A stretch of 6,674 nucleotides of DNA from an uncultured Sphingobacteriia bacterium (GTDB taxonomy: Bacteria; Bacteroidota; Bacteroidia; Chitinophagales; Chitinophagaceae): contig CAMFKK010000138.1 of assembly GCA_945957225.1 (NCBI GenBank), positions 1 to 6,674 of the forward strand, given 5' to 3'. How positions within the stretch are numbered: position 1 is the first letter of the stretch; every line of letters begins with the position of its first letter. The notes below the pieces were generated by a model. That model was not told the origin of the DNA and did no database searches. It saw only the letters and a program-made list of their open reading frames with translations. Positions 1-6,625 of this stretch are shown in pieces. A program made the position numbers and the translations under genes.

Positions 1-306
1 TTTGTTGAAGTGGAACCAAGACCAGTAACCATTCATGCTTTTGAGATTGAAAAAATGGAAGGTCCCCTGGTCTATTTTAAAGTAGTCTGTTCTACAGGAA
101 CTTATATTAGAAGTCTTGCCCATGATTTTGGGCAAGCGCTTGGAGTAGGGGCCTATATGAGCAGTTTACGCAGAACCAGAATTGGCAATTTCCAGGTTGA
201 GGATGCCACTAATTTGATTGATTTTGAAAATGAAGTCAAAGCATTGAGGGCAGCTGAAACAACTTTGGAGGAGGATGAAAAAGCGGAAGAAAATAACTTG
301 GACTAA
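1..306 (+). CDS. truB: tRNA pseudouridine(55) synthase TruB, C-terminal part (5' end outside window)
   Basis: TruB converts uridine 55 in the T-loop of tRNAs to pseudouridine in the cytoplasm. The frame is open from base 1 (it reads FVEVEPRPVTIHAF), so the first possible start, a GTG at 10, is not the real start. About 101 residues are present. The family pattern is clear: an R-x-V-x-I strand, then CSTGTYIRSLAHDFGQ (frame residues about 33-48), then LRRTRIGNF leading into an acidic E/D-rich tail ending ENNLD. The catalytic aspartate lies in the N-terminal half and is outside the window; against a usual length near 240 residues, roughly 140 are missing. The stop is TAA at 304-306. The gene converges on the tamL barrel fragment with a 38-bp gap in which I see no convincing terminator hairpin. 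Identity is confident from the conserved C-terminal block. Confidence 0.93.
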   Translation, partial: FVEVEPRPVTIHAFEIEKMEGPLVYFKVVCSTGTYIRSLAHDFGQALGVGAYMSSLRRTRIGNFQVEDATNLIDFENEVKALRAAETTLEEDEKAEENNLD

Positions 307-344
307 TTAATCAGTATCTGCCAATAATGTTCAATCATCTTCTC

Positions 345-1385
345 TTAGAAAGGTAGACCAATACCTAGTTGTAGCGCATAGTTTGACACTTCTCTACCAT
401 TAGATCTGATATCAGTCCAGTTAAAGTTTTTAAAACTCATCCAACCACTGTTTTCTGTGCGCATGGGGTCTTTTACCTTATAGGCAAAATCTAGTCTAAT
501 TAAAAAATAATTGAAGTCAAGTCTGAGTCCAGTACCTACGCCAATGGCCAAATCATTGGCCAAATTGGACAATGAAAAACTGGCTTTGGGGTCTAATGGA
601 TCTTTTTTGAGGTTCCAAATATTCCCAATATCCGTGTAAAGGGCAGAACCAATTTTTACGCCTGCAATGGTTGCCATGGTAAACCTATATTCAGCATTAA
701 ATTCCAATACCATATCGCCATAGCGGTCACGGAAACTGCTGGTTAATATACTATCATAGGTATTGGAGCTTCCCAGTCCTAATTGCCTTAGGCCCCAAGC
801 CCGCATACTATAGGGGCCACCCACTGCAAATTGTTTGAAGAAGGGTAGGGTAGAAATTTCTTTATTGCCTGGATAATTACCATAATTATAACCCATTCCT
901 GCAAATGCCCGATAAGCCATTTCTGATTTATCCCATTTCTTAGTCTGCCTATATTCGGCTTCAACTTTGATATATCGATAGATATCATTTCTTAATCCCT
1001 TGAATAAGCCAAAGATCAAACCGGTTTCTTCCACACCCAGTCTAATAAAATGACTCTTTCTATTAGCAGCATTGATGGTTTTTGTATAGGATAAACTCTG
1101 GCTATATATATTACCTGTATTAAAGGAATTACGTAAAAAAGGATTTTTTATAAATAGGGTATCCAAGCCTGGAAGGGTATCCAAAGAATACAGTTCAATG
1201 TTGATGGGTTTAAATAACCAAGTATCATCTGATCTTCTTTGCACTTTCTTCCATTCATATCCCCAAGATCCAAGTATAGAACGAAGTTTGTAATAATCTT
1301 TTCGGTCTACATAAGCCGCATTAAAAGAAAGTAAGGTTCTTTTATTATCAACGGCGCTTAATGCTTTCCAATTTTTGACCAGCAC
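345..1385 (-). CDS. tamL: TamL-like protein, C-terminal beta-barrel fragment (Omp85/bacterial surface antigen domain)
   Basis: This is the barrel half of the broken gene; the GTG at 1385 is only the first possible start codon after an in-frame stop, not a real start. Over 346 residues it shows alternating amphipathic strands typical of outer-membrane barrels. Family landmarks are a loop-6-like segment, AVGGPYSMRAWGLRQLGLG (residues 187-205), which corresponds to the RGF/RGY motif of BamA and TamA; the strand LEFNAEYRF (227-235); DIGNIW (252-257); and a final strand, YALQLGIGLPF, ending in phenylalanine as a classic beta-signal for insertion by the Bam machine. In the intact protein the barrel would sit in the outer membrane and help insert or assemble other outer-membrane proteins. 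Alone it lacks signal peptide and POTRA domains and could not be exported. Domain identity is firm; the choice of TamL over BamA rests on the lipoprotein N-terminus in the other half. Confidence 0.85.
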   Translation of the reverse strand: MLVKNWKALSAVDNKRTLLSFNAAYVDRKDYYKLRSILGSWGYEWKKVQRRSDDTWLFKPINIELYSLDTLPGLDTLFIKNPFLRNSFNTGNIYSQSLSYTKTINAANRKSHFIRLGVEETGLIFGLFKGLRNDIYRYIKVEAEYRQTKKWDKSEMAYRAFAGMGYNYGNYPGNKEISTLPFFKQFAVGGPYSMRAWGLRQLGLGSSNTYDSILTSSFRDRYGDMVLEFNAEYRFTMATIAGVKIGSALYTDIGNIWNLKKDPLDPKASFSLSNLANDLAIGVGTGLRLDFNYFLIRLDFAYKVKDPMRTENSGWMSFKNFNWTDIRSNGREVSNYALQLGIGLPF

Positions 1386-2709
1386 TTATATTGAATGTTT
1401 GTACCAGTTGTTGGTTTGTATTGTTATTGCCCAAACTCAAATTCAATTCTACCCCAGTTCTAAAATTGGTGATTGACTGAATGGCCCTTTTCCATACATT
1501 TCTGTTTTTATAGGAGAGGTTGGTGGAGATTCCAAATAGGTTTCCTGCGCCAATATCTCCTGTATTGCGGCTGCCTTCTAAGTCAACGGTAAAATTTTGT
1601 TTTAGCGCGGGTACTAAATAAAAATAAAGGTCTAAACTGTCTTTGTCTCTTTCAATGATTTTGCTATCTACTTGTTGCCAGGCCCCAATTTGGCCCAAAG
1701 TATTAATGGTTTTAAAATAGGACTCTTCATTAAAGAGATCTCCCTTGCTTAGAAATGTATGTTCTTTTAAGGGCTGGTACTTGAATTTTCCAACTCGATA
1801 GCGCAAGTAACTGTCTCCATGTTGTTCTTCAATCAATCCTTTTGAAGTAGTAAGACTATCAATTACATCGGTGATTTTGGTTTCAGGGTAATAGTAGATA
1901 TTGGCTACTTTATATTGGGTTAGTTTACTGGAATCGGCAGTGGCCCTTTTTTTTATAGTCAGGTTCCAAGTTGGATTTTGTTTACGTTTTCTGGCAGATT
2001 CAGCAATCAACTCTGCCTGTTTAAAGGGATCAAGCGTTAGTTCAATCAAGTTTAGATCTGTGGTGTCTATTTCTGCATACAAATCTTCTTTAGTAAGTTT
2101 ATAATACCCTTTACGTCTATAGATAGCAATCATTCTATCTAATTCTGCACTGATTAACTGTTTGCTATAAGGGCTGCCTTTTTTTATCTGGCTACCTCTT
2201 ATCCTTTGCGTTGCCAATTGTTGCATGATTGTATCATCCAATTGGTATCCAACAGAATCAATACTAATATTTTTACCTTGGTTGATGGTGATAGTGGCAT
2301 TCACCCTAATTTGGTCTCCAACGCTGTCTTTGTGAATGCTATCTTTAAAACTGGCATAATAATAACCCTGAGCATTTAGATAAGCATTCATATAATTGAT
2401 AGACCTAATAATATTGATGCTATCATAAACTGGTGGATTCTTAATCCTATAGCCTAAAAGGTATCGCTGTTCTTTTCTAACTCTGGCAGAATCGTCCCAG
2501 TAATTATTTAGATCAGTACTTAGTTTTTTGAGTTCGTCTTTAGTGCCGCTACCTTTTAAAATGACTTTGTTGCCATACATAAAAGGTTTGCCAATAGGGT
2601 AGTCAACTACTTTTGTTCTTCTTTCTTCTGAACATCCTACCAAAGTCAAGAGGGCAATAAGCCAGAAAAGCCCCAAAAACCATTTAACTTTAGCCAGTTT
2701 CAAACGCAT
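1348..2709 (-). CDS. tamL: TamL-like protein, N-terminal lipoprotein signal and POTRA fragment
   Basis: The open frame reaches 2736, but the likely start is the ATG at 2709, giving MRLKLAKVKWF, a basic N-region followed by a hydrophobic core and the lipobox LVGC (residues 23-26). Cys26 would be lipidated; lipidation separates TamL from ordinary BamA/TamA. The next residues are SEERR, an acidic patch resembling the surface-export signals described for Bacteroidota lipoproteins, though its meaning here is uncertain. POTRA-like features follow, such as YMNAYLNAQGYYYASF and IYRRKGYYKLTKEDLYAEID, both with the helix-then-GYY pattern. The end (AGNLFGISTNLSYKN onward) is already the first barrel strands. 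The fragment runs 453 residues to TGA 1350-1348, where the frame breaks before the rest of the barrel. Its start lies about 4 bp from that of the divergent RNA methyltransferase, and a good promoter match sits inside that neighbour. Confidence 0.85.
   Translation of the reverse strand: MRLKLAKVKWFLGLFWLIALLTLVGCSEERRTKVVDYPIGKPFMYGNKVILKGSGTKDELKKLSTDLNNYWDDSARVRKEQRYLLGYRIKNPPVYDSINIIRSINYMNAYLNAQGYYYASFKDSIHKDSVGDQIRVNATITINQGKNISIDSVGYQLDDTIMQQLATQRIRGSQIKKGSPYSKQLISAELDRMIAIYRRKGYYKLTKEDLYAEIDTTDLNLIELTLDPFKQAELIAESARKRKQNPTWNLTIKKRATADSSKLTQYKVANIYYYPETKITDVIDSLTTSKGLIEEQHGDSYLRYRVGKFKYQPLKEHTFLSKGDLFNEESYFKTINTLGQIGAWQQVDSKIIERDKDSLDLYFYLVPALKQNFTVDLEGSRNTGDIGAGNLFGISTNLSYKNRNVWKRAIQSITNFRTGVELNLSLGNNNTNQQLVQTFNISAGQKLESIKRR
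2587..2615 (+). promoter_or_regulatory. Candidate promoter for the RNA methyltransferase gene, inside tamL
   Basis: TTTG at 2587-2590 is followed after 17 bp by TACTTTTG at 2608-2615, a perfect TAnnTTTG. Transcription would start near 2619, leaving a leader of roughly 95 nt before the ATG at 2714. It lies within the 5' end of the divergent tamL. A weaker seven-of-eight match, TAACTTTA at 2685-2692, lies nearer the gene but has no TTG at the right distance. Confidence 0.33.
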
Positions 2710-2713
2710 GCAC

Positions 2714-3436
2714 ATGATCAGTAAGAATGAGCTCAAATATATTCAATCTTTATGCCAGAAAAAACAAAGGGCAGCTGAAGGGGTATTTATTGCAGAAGGT
2801 CCCAAGCTGGCTGAAGAGCTATTAGCCAGCAATTATAAAATCATCAGGGGTTATGCCTCAGCTTCATGGTTAGCTGAAAACAAGACTAGTAAAGGTTTTA
2901 CAGAAGTTTCAGATATAGAATTGGAAAAAATGACTGGTCTGCAAACAGCTAACCAGGTTATTCTAATTGTTGAGCAAAAAATTCAAAAAACAATTCCAGA
3001 TCTTTCCAAAAAACTTAGTCTGGTACTGGATGGGATCCAAGACCCCGGTAATCTGGGTACCATTATCCGGATAGCTGACTGGTTTGGTATTACCCAAATT
3101 ATTGCCAGTGAAGATACCGTAGACCTCTATAATCCCAAAGTGGTTCAGTCTACCATGGGAAGCTTTATTCGTGTTCCGGTCTATTATACAGATATTGTTA
3201 GCTTCTTAAGCGCCACTAAATTGCCAGTATATGGGGCTATGTTAGAAGGTAAATCAATGTATGAATTGGAAAAATCGGCCACTGGTTTATTGGTAATTGG
3301 GAATGAATCAAAAGGCATTAGAACTGCTCTTCAACCCTTGATCAAACAAGCTATTACCATTCCTAGATTTGGTGGTGCAGAATCCTTAAATGCGGCAGTA
3401 GCTACAGGAATCTTAGTATCACATATGAAAAGCTAG
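2714..3436 (+). CDS. SpoU/TrmH-family RNA 2'-O-methyltransferase
   Basis: The product is a SPOUT-class methyltransferase that would transfer a methyl group from S-adenosylmethionine to a ribose 2'-OH in tRNA or rRNA; the exact target cannot be read from sequence. I chose the ATG at 2714 (MISKNELKYIQSL, 240 residues) because family members usually begin with this SK-x-L-KYI block; an in-frame ATG at 2708 would add two residues. An N-terminal substrate-binding domain covers about residues 5-87. The trefoil-knot SPOUT domain has its three motifs: LDGIQDPGNLGTIIR (105-119, with Asn113 and Arg119), VIGNESKGI (194-202), and IPRFGGAESLNAAVATG (216-232). All key residues are present and the length is normal. 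It diverges from tamL, almost start to start, and converges with the permease gene across a 16-bp gap. Such tamL-methyltransferase pairing is common in Bacteroidota as far as I recall. Confidence 0.92.
   Translation: MISKNELKYIQSLCQKKQRAAEGVFIAEGPKLAEELLASNYKIIRGYASASWLAENKTSKGFTEVSDIELEKMTGLQTANQVILIVEQKIQKTIPDLSKKLSLVLDGIQDPGNLGTIIRIADWFGITQIIASEDTVDLYNPKVVQSTMGSFIRVPVYYTDIVSFLSATKLPVYGAMLEGKSMYELEKSATGLLVIGNESKGIRTALQPLIKQAITIPRFGGAESLNAAVATGILVSHMKS
2734..2768 (-). promoter_or_regulatory. Candidate Bacteroidota-type promoter for tamL
   Basis: On the minus strand a TTTG (2768-2765) is followed after 23 bp by TATATTTG (2741-2734), a perfect match to the TAnnTTTG -7 element of Bacteroidota sigma factor ABfA. 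The spacing is at the long end of the 17-23 bp range known for Flavobacterium. Transcription would begin near 2730, giving a leader of about 20 nt before the ATG at 2709. The element lies inside the first codons of the divergent methyltransferase gene, as it must since there is almost no intergenic space. Confidence 0.45.
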
Positions 3437-3452
3437 CGCCTTCATATTATTA

Positions 3453-4703
3453 CTACCTGAATTGAATGGCTTTGGTGGGTTGAATCTTTCTAATCAGTAG
3501 TGTAGGAATGATTAAAGAGAGATAGCAAACCATGGTAGTTGCTATGCAAACGGACAGTACTTGCCACCAGATGATATGAATAGGTGCTTCAGCAACATAA
3601 TAAGCAGTTTCATCCAGTTTAATAAAGCCAGTTGCTTGTTGAAGCAAACAAAGACCCAAACCCGCTACCAGTCCAATACCAATTCCTGCAAATGTGATTA
3701 CCGTTGCATGGTATAAAAATAGTTTTTGAATGAGCCAGTTGTCTGCACCAAGTGCTTTTAGAATACCCACCATTCTTGTCCTTTCTAGGATTAAAATCAA
3801 TAGACAGGTGATGAGATTGATAATGGCAACAATGGACATAACTATAAAAATGACATTTCTATTTACGTCCTGTATGTTTAGCCAATCAAAAATATTGGGG
3901 TGAACCTCTCTAATGGTCTTACTCATCCACTCAGCGGGAAGTCTATCAGATAAATTGGCAGAAATTTGATCCATTTGGTGATAGTCTTTGACAAAGATTT
4001 CATAGCCACCTGTTTCATCTACTGCCCAATTACCCATTAGTCTGATTAACTGTTGGTCTCCTAGTACAAAGAGTTTGTCGTATTCCTCAATACCAGTTTT
4101 GAAAATACCTACCACGGCTAATTTTCTATAATTTCTACTGCCATTGATAGAAGAGATAAAATAGATTCTAATACTATCGCCAAGGGAAATAGATAATTGT
4201 TTTGACAATTGCTCAGAGACCAATATTTCTTTGGTATAGCCACTATCTGCAAATTGCAACCACCTGCCTTTGTGTAAAAATGGTTTGAGCTGCATACTAT
4301 CATACGCTTTTTCTACACCTTTTAATAATACGCCCTCAATGTCTTTGTTTTTTTCAATGATGGCACTCTTGGTAGCAAATGTTTGCACCTGAACAACACC
4401 GGGTTCAGATGCTAAAATGTCTTCAATTGTAGCGCTTTTTTTAATGGGTGTTTCTTCAGCCACCAATGATTTATTGGGCTCAAATTTTTGCACCCGAATA
4501 TGTCCCCAAAAACTAAATACCTTGGATGATACGGTTTGTTGAAATCCATTCACAAAAGCCAATGTAGCAATCATTGACATGACACTTACTGCTGTGGCAA
4601 TGACCGATAAACGGATGATAAAACGGGCAAATGACCGTTGTTTGGTGAATGCTATTCGTTTTGCTATATAAAATGCTAGGCTCAGTTTCCAAGGTTTTGT
4701 CAA
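3453..4703 (-). CDS. ABC transporter permease, LolC/LolE-FtsX family
   Basis: This is an inner-membrane permease of the FtsX/MacB/LolE type, which couples cytoplasmic ATP use to periplasmic work. In LolCDE the work is release of lipoproteins to the outer membrane; here the substrate is inferred only. The topology fits: one membrane helix at about residues 29-52, ending in the typical AFVNGFQQTV; a large periplasmic domain (about 55-280) with SKVFSFWGHIRVQ at its start; then three helices (about 284-306, 332-355, 379-402). Between helices 2 and 3 is the conserved ERTRMVGILKALGA (307-320), and the C-terminus is the usual IQPTKAIQFR. The start is doubtful: the longest frame begins at a TTG (4703), there is no upstream ATG before a stop at about 4767, and the next ATG is about 40 residues in. 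A CTG at 4685 would give a family-like shorter N-terminus. No ATPase partner is in the window. Confidence 0.88.
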   Translation of the reverse strand: MTKPWKLSLAFYIAKRIAFTKQRSFARFIIRLSVIATAVSVMSMIATLAFVNGFQQTVSSKVFSFWGHIRVQKFEPNKSLVAEETPIKKSATIEDILASEPGVVQVQTFATKSAIIEKNKDIEGVLLKGVEKAYDSMQLKPFLHKGRWLQFADSGYTKEILVSEQLSKQLSISLGDSIRIYFISSINGSRNYRKLAVVGIFKTGIEEYDKLFVLGDQQLIRLMGNWAVDETGGYEIFVKDYHQMDQISANLSDRLPAEWMSKTIREVHPNIFDWLNIQDVNRNVIFIVMSIVAIINLITCLLILILERTRMVGILKALGADNWLIQKLFLYHATVITFAGIGIGLVAGLGLCLLQQATGFIKLDETAYYVAEAPIHIIWWQVLSVCIATTMVCYLSLIIPTLLIRKIQPTKAIQFR

Positions 4704-4732
4704 AACTACGCCCAGTGATTCAATGCAGCAAA
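4701..4732 (-). promoter_or_regulatory. Candidate promoter for the ABC permease, overlapping its assigned start
   Basis: On the minus strand TTTG (4732-4729) is followed after 20 bp by TAGTTTTG (4708-4701), a perfect match to the Bacteroidota -33/-7 pattern at ideal spacing. However, its last three bases are the TTG assigned as the start codon, and transcription would begin near 4697. Either this match is chance or translation starts further in. Its -33 element lies back to back with that of the plug gene promoter. Confidence 0.33.
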
Positions 4733-4737
4733 TGCTT

Positions 4738-4765
4738 TTGCAGTAACAGGAATTGCTTAAGTTTG
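4738..4765 (+). promoter_or_regulatory. Candidate Bacteroidota-type promoter for the T9SS plug gene
   Basis: TTG at 4738-4740 is followed after exactly 17 bp by TAAGTTTG at 4758-4765, a perfect TAnnTTTG. Transcription would start near 4769, giving a leader of about 12 nt before the ATG at 4781. This match also argues for 4781 as the start of the plug gene, because longer versions of the frame would begin upstream of the promoter. Confidence 0.55.
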
Positions 4766-4780
4766 ACTACAATCCATTTC

Positions 4781-6052
4781 ATGAAACTAAGGGTATGCCT
4801 TTTTCTATGGCTAATTTGCAGCAATGCCATCGCTCAGCGATTACCGGATAAGGTATATCAGCCAAGTATCCATGGCGTCAAGCTATTTCAACAAAATAAC
4901 CAATCCAGCTTACCCATATTGCAGCTAAATGCAGGGGATCAGTTGGAACTGCATTTTGACGATTTTAACAATTATCCCAAAAACTTCTTTTATACCTATC
5001 AACTCTGCAATGCAGATTGGACACCCGCTAATGTGAATGTGTTTGACTATATCAAAGGCTTTAACCAAGTGCGGCTTAGTCAATACAGGGTTGCTTCTAT
5101 AGCCGCACAGAAATATGTGCATTACCAAGCCCAATTGCCAGATAGAAATGCCATGCCCATTTTAAGCGGCAATTATTTGCTCAAAGTTTACTTAGACGGA
5201 GATACTTCTAAACTGGCTTTTACCAAAAGGGTATTGGTGGTAGACAAGCGAGTAACCATTGGTGCACAAGTGCAACAACCCTATGACAACCAATTGTTGC
5301 GTTCACACCAAAAAATTCAGTTTTCGGTTGATACCAAAGAATTAAACTTAATGAGCCCCCAACAAGTGAAGGTATTAGTTATGCAAAACAATCGCTGGAG
5401 CGATGCCGTCATTAACAGAGAACCCGTATTTATTCGTGGTCATTTATTGGAATACAATGGTGAGCAAGACTTTGTTTTTCCTGCAGGCAAAGAATACAGA
5501 TGGGCCGATTTACAAAGTTTTAGATTTGAAAGTGATAGGATTGTAAAAGTAGATAGGGCCTCAGAGCCTGTGATTGTTACGGTGAAAACTGACCAGCCCA
5601 GAAATAGTTTTTCCTATATCAATTTTCAGGATAGAAACGGTTATACAGAAATCAATTGTACAGAATCAGTAAATCCTTGGTGGCAGAGTGATTATGCTTG
5701 GGTAGACTTTAGTTATCAGCCTTCAGATTTATTGGCCATGTCTGGTAAACAAGTACATTTGATAGGAGAGCTTACGGGCAATCAAACCAGTGATTCATCA
5801 CTCATGCAATTTGATGCATCCTCTGGAAAATTTGTCAAGCGATTATTACTCAAGCAAGGTTATTATAGTTATACCATGGCACTTAAAGACCTAAGAAATC
5901 CCTTAGCACCACTAGATGTTAGCCAAACAGATGGTAATTATTGGGAAACAGAAAATGAGTACTGTATTCTTTTTTATTATAGGTCTCTCAGCGGTAGACA
6001 CGATGAATTGGTGGGTATTACCCAACTGAATTCTAGACTGGGATTGCGCTAA
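4781..6052 (+). CDS. Type IX secretion system plug protein (DUF5103 family)
   Basis: The family includes the Plug protein of Flavobacterium, which closes the periplasmic mouth of the giant SprA translocon when no substrate is being exported. I chose the ATG at 4781 because it opens a clear signal peptide, MKLRVCLFLWLICSNAIA, with likely cleavage before QRL; the open frame upstream to 4649 only overlaps the permease gene in antisense. The product has 423 residues, normal for the family. Landmarks are the N-terminal beta domain with YTYQLCNADWTPANV (71-85), YIKGFNQVRLSQY (90-102) and SGNYLLKVYLDGD (129-141), a middle beta domain, and the C-terminal block GNYWETENEYCILFYYR (385-401) followed by the DELVGI strand. 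No T9SS sorting domain is present at the C-terminus, so it should be a machine part rather than cargo. It stands alone, divergent from the permease, and its stop overlaps that of the lipase-like gene. Confidence 0.9.
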   Translation: MKLRVCLFLWLICSNAIAQRLPDKVYQPSIHGVKLFQQNNQSSLPILQLNAGDQLELHFDDFNNYPKNFFYTYQLCNADWTPANVNVFDYIKGFNQVRLSQYRVASIAAQKYVHYQAQLPDRNAMPILSGNYLLKVYLDGDTSKLAFTKRVLVVDKRVTIGAQVQQPYDNQLLRSHQKIQFSVDTKELNLMSPQQVKVLVMQNNRWSDAVINREPVFIRGHLLEYNGEQDFVFPAGKEYRWADLQSFRFESDRIVKVDRASEPVIVTVKTDQPRNSFSYINFQDRNGYTEINCTESVNPWWQSDYAWVDFSYQPSDLLAMSGKQVHLIGELTGNQTSDSSLMQFDASSGKFVKRLLLKQGYYSYTMALKDLRNPLAPLDVSQTDGNYWETENEYCILFYYRSLSGRHDELVGITQLNSRLGLR

Positions 6053-6625
6053 TTTTTTTCTGGCAATTGATTGGCTAAAAACCAATAAGCATCTATAAAA
6101 TGGTGTACAAAAATTTTCTCTGGATTATCGGGAAAGGATTGATAATAGGAATCATTGGCTAATAAAACAATTGTTGGTCCAACACGCACATAATTAAATC
6201 CTTTGGCATATGCTGGGGCTTCAAATCCTGGCAGACTTTTGGTAACAAAACCTGCTACTGTTTTACCCAAATATTTTTCATATCGCTTATTGGCCTTAAT
6301 GGATGCATTGTTTAATTGGTTATAAGCATATTTAAGCGCGATATTTTTTGGAAAGGGTTGTTTGCGAATAATGGGTTTGGCATTGGTAAAGGGATTTGTC
6401 TGATTAAAATCGCTCAGCGCCTGAACAGTCAAAGGGGTTTCAGGAACCCAGTCCGCACTATTTACCACATTAAATCCCCATCCAGACATCATACGACGCT
6501 CATACTCGTAGGCAAAAAATAAATTACCTGGTTTGGGTGCAGCACTGCAATAGGTTTTGAATTGAATATTGGAAGGAATCAAATTCCGTTCCTGCAAATT
6601 GGCTAAATGGGCACTGAGTAAATAG
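6049..6625 (-). CDS. Lipase class 3-like alpha/beta hydrolase, C-terminal part (5' end lost at adapter)
   Basis: About 191 genuine residues remain, beginning YLLSAHLANLQ; the Ser-containing GHSxGG elbow that normally precedes this helix is missing, so the gene is cut, not short. Family signs are FKTYCSAAPKPGNLFFAYEY (fragment residues 22-41), matching the fungal-lipase-type TFGSPRVGN-x-x-F strand, and NVVNSADWVPETP (52-64), whose Asp58 occupies the position of the catalytic acid. A late histidine pair in FVHHFIDAYWF (172-182) could supply the catalytic His. The likely reaction is ester hydrolysis of lipids, but the true substrate is unknown, and I cannot see a signal peptide because the N-terminus is absent. 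An apparent ATG at 6642 giving MCIRDS is translated adapter and must not be used as a start. The stop (TAG, 6051-6049) overlaps the convergent plug gene stop. Confidence 0.8.

Larger units (their letters stand above)
345..2709 (-). pseudogene. tamL: TamL/BamA-like outer-membrane assembly lipoprotein gene, interrupted by a frame break
   Basis: Two overlapping minus-strand frames together make one Bacteroidota-type TamA/BamA-family lipoprotein: signal peptide, lipobox and POTRA repeats in the first, and a 16-strand-type barrel domain in the second. The span from ATG 2709 to the TAA at 345-347 is 2365 nt, that is 788 codons plus one base, so a single extra base (or an equivalent lesion) explains the split; the repaired product would be about 787 residues, a normal family length. 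The first frame stops at TGA 1350-1348. The second is closed upstream by TAA at 1388-1386. The lesion must therefore lie within about 1348-1388. A run of five A on the coding strand (plus-strand T at 1372-1376) is the likeliest slip site. Whether this is a true pseudogene or a sequencing/assembly error cannot be told here; given the usual importance of TamL, error seems more likely. Confidence 0.85.

Noticed and set aside
788..988. Small minus-strand frame inside the barrel fragment, and similar small frames at 1901-2104 (+), 4118-4303 (-), 4925-5134 (-) and 6316-6522 (+)
   Set aside because: Each lies wholly within a recognisable gene in another frame or on the other strand and has no family features or start context of its own.
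1344..1388. Programmed ribosomal frameshift in tamL
   Set aside because: The change needed is +1. The CGT-TGA at the end of the first frame does not resemble the CTT-TGA type site, and there is no upstream Shine-Dalgarno-like spur or obvious stem-loop. A plain indel is simpler, and barrel proteins are not known for this.
2706..2711. GCATGC palindrome as an operator
   Set aside because: Six bases are too short, and it arises from the two overlapping ATG codons on opposite strands.
4649..4780. Longer N-terminus for the plug protein starting at 4649
   Set aside because: It would overlap the permease gene in antisense, place 44 residues before a perfect signal peptide, and begin upstream of the candidate promoter.
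6020..6060. Rho-independent terminator after the plug gene
   Set aside because: There is a run of seven T after the stop, but only short restriction-site-like palindromes (GAATTC, TCTAGA) upstream and no GC-rich stem next to the T run.
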